Positions 20,555-22,329 of a DNA stretch of 22,329 nucleotides are shown piece after piece (positions within the stretch are counted from its first letter, which is position 1; each line of letters opens with the position of its first letter). This stretch comes from a virus: IMG/VR virus record IMGVR_UViG_3300035661_000350, positions 1 to 22,329 of that record; one strand, given 5' to 3'. Both the position numbers and the translations under genes were made by a program. The notes beneath the pieces were generated by a model, which made no database searches, had not been told where the DNA came from, and saw only the letters and a program-made list of their open reading frames with translations.

Positions 20555-21643
20555 CTACACGAGTGCCAGCTCGTCATCGTTCTCCACTTCATTGTTCTTG
20601 GGCATGCGGGCCAGATCGCCGTAGTCTTTCTGGCTCATCTGCATGATGCGGCCACCAAGAGTCTCCAAGTCCACAGCACGGTCGTAGCTCTCGGTGCTGT
20701 TGGCCAGGACAGTGACGGCATTGGCCAGACCCCATCGGCTGTAGTCCTTGGATTCAGCCAGGGCGATCAGCGCAGACTCAGCTTCAGGCTTGTTCAGTGC
20801 GTAGCGTGCGGCCAGAGACTCCACCACGAGAGTAGGATCAGCAGGCAGCACCTGGTCAGCAACATCACGCAGAGCATTGAGGCTCTTCTCAAACATTTCA
20901 GGCCTGGCCATCGCCTCAAGGTATTCAGCCAGCTCAGCGATCATGGCACGCGTCTTGAGCATCTGCGTTGCGCTGCTCAGAGCCACCCAGCCATCCTGCG
21001 CTTCAAGGTAGCTTCCACCAATGTGCGCCCTGCGGCGAACCTGATCAGCAATGACCATGCCGTTGGTGCAGGCAAGTCGATAGATCAGTGGGCTGACGCT
21101 CAGTGCTCCCTTGCCGATCTCTGAGTTGCGGATGGCCACGCCATAGCGCACCACATCACCCTTGCGAATCTCACCCTCGATCTTCATGGTTGCTTGAAGG
21201 TGGAGGTAGTCGTCGCTGACATTTGCGGACTCGATCTTGGCGCCCAGCTTCTCAAGCACAGGATACATGCCATCAAAGACCAGCTCGTTGTCGATGCGCC
21301 TGTAGCTGTCGCTCATGAAGGCACGAGCGTTTCCCTCCAGCGTCCGGATCATTCTCCTGCCTTCCTGCTTGGCGATCATCGTGTTGAAGTTCTGCAGCAG
21401 CAGCTCAGGGAAGTCAGTCTCTAGCCGAGAGGCAAACCTGCTGGGGATGCCGAGGTAGCCAGTGACTTGCCGCGTGGCGTGATGCGTCATGGCTATGTCG
21501 TGATCGCCGACCTTCAGCCGGACCTGGCCGAAGTCATTCCTGTTGAAGTGGATGTCCTTGGCTGGCGCCACCAGGTCCTCTTTGCCTGAGGCGTGCTCCA
21601 TGATGGTGGTGACCAGTGCGGAGGGAGTCATTCCTGTGATCAT
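20555..21643 (-). CDS. DUF932 family phage protein
   Basis: A 362-residue protein, ATG 21643 after AAAGGA. It has features of the DUF932 (phage/plasmid-like) family: an N-terminal section with VRLKVGDHDIAMTHHATRQV, then GYLGIPSRFASRLE; the conserved middle RTLEGNARAFMSDSYRRIDN; a beta part with GDVVRYGVAIRNSEIGKGAL; and RLACTNGMVIAD near residue 210, the C-x-N-G-x pattern typical of the family. The C-terminal half is helical and ends acidic. DUF932 proteins are common on phages and plasmids and of uncertain role, possibly in DNA metabolism. It is followed by a terminator and preceded by small genes, so it may be the main product of its transcript. Confidence 0.8.
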   Translation of the reverse strand: MITGMTPSALVTTIMEHASGKEDLVAPAKDIHFNRNDFGQVRLKVGDHDIAMTHHATRQVTGYLGIPSRFASRLETDFPELLLQNFNTMIAKQEGRRMIRTLEGNARAFMSDSYRRIDNELVFDGMYPVLEKLGAKIESANVSDDYLHLQATMKIEGEIRKGDVVRYGVAIRNSEIGKGALSVSPLIYRLACTNGMVIADQVRRRAHIGGSYLEAQDGWVALSSATQMLKTRAMIAELAEYLEAMARPEMFEKSLNALRDVADQVLPADPTLVVESLAARYALNKPEAESALIALAESKDYSRWGLANAVTVLANSTESYDRAVDLETLGGRIMQMSQKDYGDLARMPKNNEVENDDELALV

Positions 21644-21691
21644 GATTCGTTCCTTTCATTTGGGCACATCGGCGCCACTGGGTTGAGGTGA

Positions 21692-21907
21692 TTAGAGCAG
21701 CCCACGCTTGATGAGCATCCTTTTGAAGCCTTCATGGAGACCAGCCAAGTAATCCTGCTGATCGGAAATCATGGAATGGTAGTCGTGATCGTCATCCTCG
21801 CACTCAGCCAGCCTGTCCTGAAGATCAGCCAGGCGATCTTCCTCGCGCTGGATCTTCACGCGCATCTGTTCAACTACAGGGTCTTCGTAGATCGGAGCTG
21901 TGCTCAT
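21692..21907 (-). CDS. Small acidic coiled-coil protein
   Basis: A 71-residue product. I start it at ATG 21907, which has GAGAGGA upstream and overlaps the previous stop (ATGA), rather than at the in-frame ATG 21934. Residues ~10-45 (VVEQMRVKIQREEDRLADLQ, DRLAECEDDDHDY) are a charged coiled coil ending in a run of Asp. The remainder (DQQDYLAGLHEGFKRMLI) is a second helix. It may form a helical hairpin. Role unknown. Confidence 0.6.
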   Translation of the reverse strand: MSTAPIYEDPVVEQMRVKIQREEDRLADLQDRLAECEDDDHDYHSMISDQQDYLAGLHEGFKRMLIKRGLL

Positions 21908-22191
21908 CGATTTCCTCTCTGAATAATGGTGCACATTATGTCAACTTCCTGCTGAAGTGCCTCTGTTGCTCTTGCGATTACCTCACCATTGCTGGGCAGA
22001 TGACTCGCACCCTTGAGCAAGTCCAGATGAGTAGTAATGAGCAGCAGCTTGGCCATGGTCTTCACTGCCTTGTCGTAGTTGCGCGCGTCCATCTGGTCAC
22101 ACAGCGCATCAAAAAACATGCTGCATGCTGCATTGGCGTGAAGCTCAGTGAAAAGGATTTCAATGCAGAGCTGTTCTTGTTCTTGGCTCAT
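21904..22191 (-). CDS. Hypothetical helical protein
   Basis: A 95-residue product, ATG 22191 after AGGAG; it overlaps both neighbours by ATGA, which supports co-translation. It appears entirely helical (CIEILFTELHANAACSMFFD, KTMAKLLLITTHLDLLKG, ATEALQQEVDIMCTII) with three Cys in the first 32 residues but no metal-binding spacing. No signal peptide and no clear membrane segment. I do not recognise a family. Position at the start of this operon portion suggests an early function. Confidence 0.6.
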   Translation of the reverse strand: MSQEQEQLCIEILFTELHANAACSMFFDALCDQMDARNYDKAVKTMAKLLLITTHLDLLKGASHLPSNGEVIARATEALQQEVDIMCTIIQRGNR

Positions 22192-22328
22192 GGCGTCTCC
22201 TGTGCGCAGTAGAACTGTTCAGGGAAGGCCAGCTTGGCGATGGCCCATCGCTGTTCACGAGTGAAGTGGTTGCGGAAGGCATCGAGTTCAGCTTTGAACT
22301 CAGGAGTTTGCGGGCCATATTGCTCAAG
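22188..22328 (-). CDS. Hypothetical protein, C-terminal fragment at window edge
   Basis: A reading frame runs in from the right edge and gives 46 visible residues ending in REQRWAIAKLAFPEQFYCAQ-ETP and TGA 22188-22190. The stop overlaps the next start (ATGA). The start lies outside the window. The visible part is helical with mixed charge (TPEFKAELDAFRNHFTREQR); no family is recognised. Confidence 0.55.
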   Translation of the reverse strand, partial: LEQYGPQTPEFKAELDAFRNHFTREQRWAIAKLAFPEQFYCAQETP

Positions 22329-22329
22329 A

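Noticed and set aside
20366-21124. 252-codon + strand frame over the DUF932 gene
   Set aside because: Covers a well-supported DUF932 gene and a terminator; no ribosome site or family features.
1-22329. tRNA genes, CRISPR arrays, insertion sequences, integrase or attachment sites
   Set aside because: No cloverleaf, spaced direct repeats, transposase or recombinase pattern was seen by eye; a covariance-model scan was not possible.

Overview
The window is a stretch of a tailed-phage genome (free phage or prophage) whose virion has a contractile, myovirus-type tail. The sheath-like DUF3383 protein, DUF3277 tube protein, frameshifted tail chaperone, tape measure, hub, Gp138-type spike, gp25-like protein, baseplate J and DUF2612 protein follow one another in the usual order. 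Gene packing is very tight: many ATGA overlaps, and no gap longer than about 110 bases. The layout resembles small myoviruses of the cyanophage Pam3 kind, which is inference from recalled family order. The host is probably Gram-negative, given an envelope-spanning lysis protein candidate, but it cannot be named. No tRNA, CRISPR, integrase, insertion sequence or bacterial housekeeping gene was seen.

Left arm, + strand, 1-15404. The tail module (sheath, tube, chaperone with -1 frameshift, tape measure) runs to 3924. The baseplate module (Dit-like protein, plug, hub, spike, two adhesin-like proteins, an unknown, gp25-like, J, DUF2612) runs to 12467. A tail-fibre-like protein follows to 13466. 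A lysis-like cassette ends the arm (13477-15404): a membrane-anchored coiled coil, a small enzyme with the L,D-transpeptidase signature HG...SxGC, a 50-residue membrane peptide, a holin-like protein, and a protein with an inner-membrane anchor and an outer-membrane-like C-terminus.

A 15-bp perfect hairpin with A and T flanks (15421-15457) separates this arm from the convergent right arm and should stop transcription from both sides.

Right arm, - strand, 22329-15456. In transcription order it holds: three small genes at the window edge; a DUF932 protein followed by a terminator; two small basic proteins; a 343-residue winged-helix-like protein sharing a C-terminal domain with its small neighbour; a terminator; an SNF2-type helicase; a coiled-coil gene; a PD-(D/E)xK/VRR-NUC-like nuclease; and a chain of very small, translationally coupled genes, several encoding membrane peptides. 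This looks like an early/DNA-metabolism operon.

The points most worth following are a textbook -1 recoding site with stem-loop in the chaperone gene, a ~65-residue domain inserted into two adjacent baseplate proteins, the transpeptidase-signature enzyme in place of a normal endolysin, and the possible one-protein spanin beside it.
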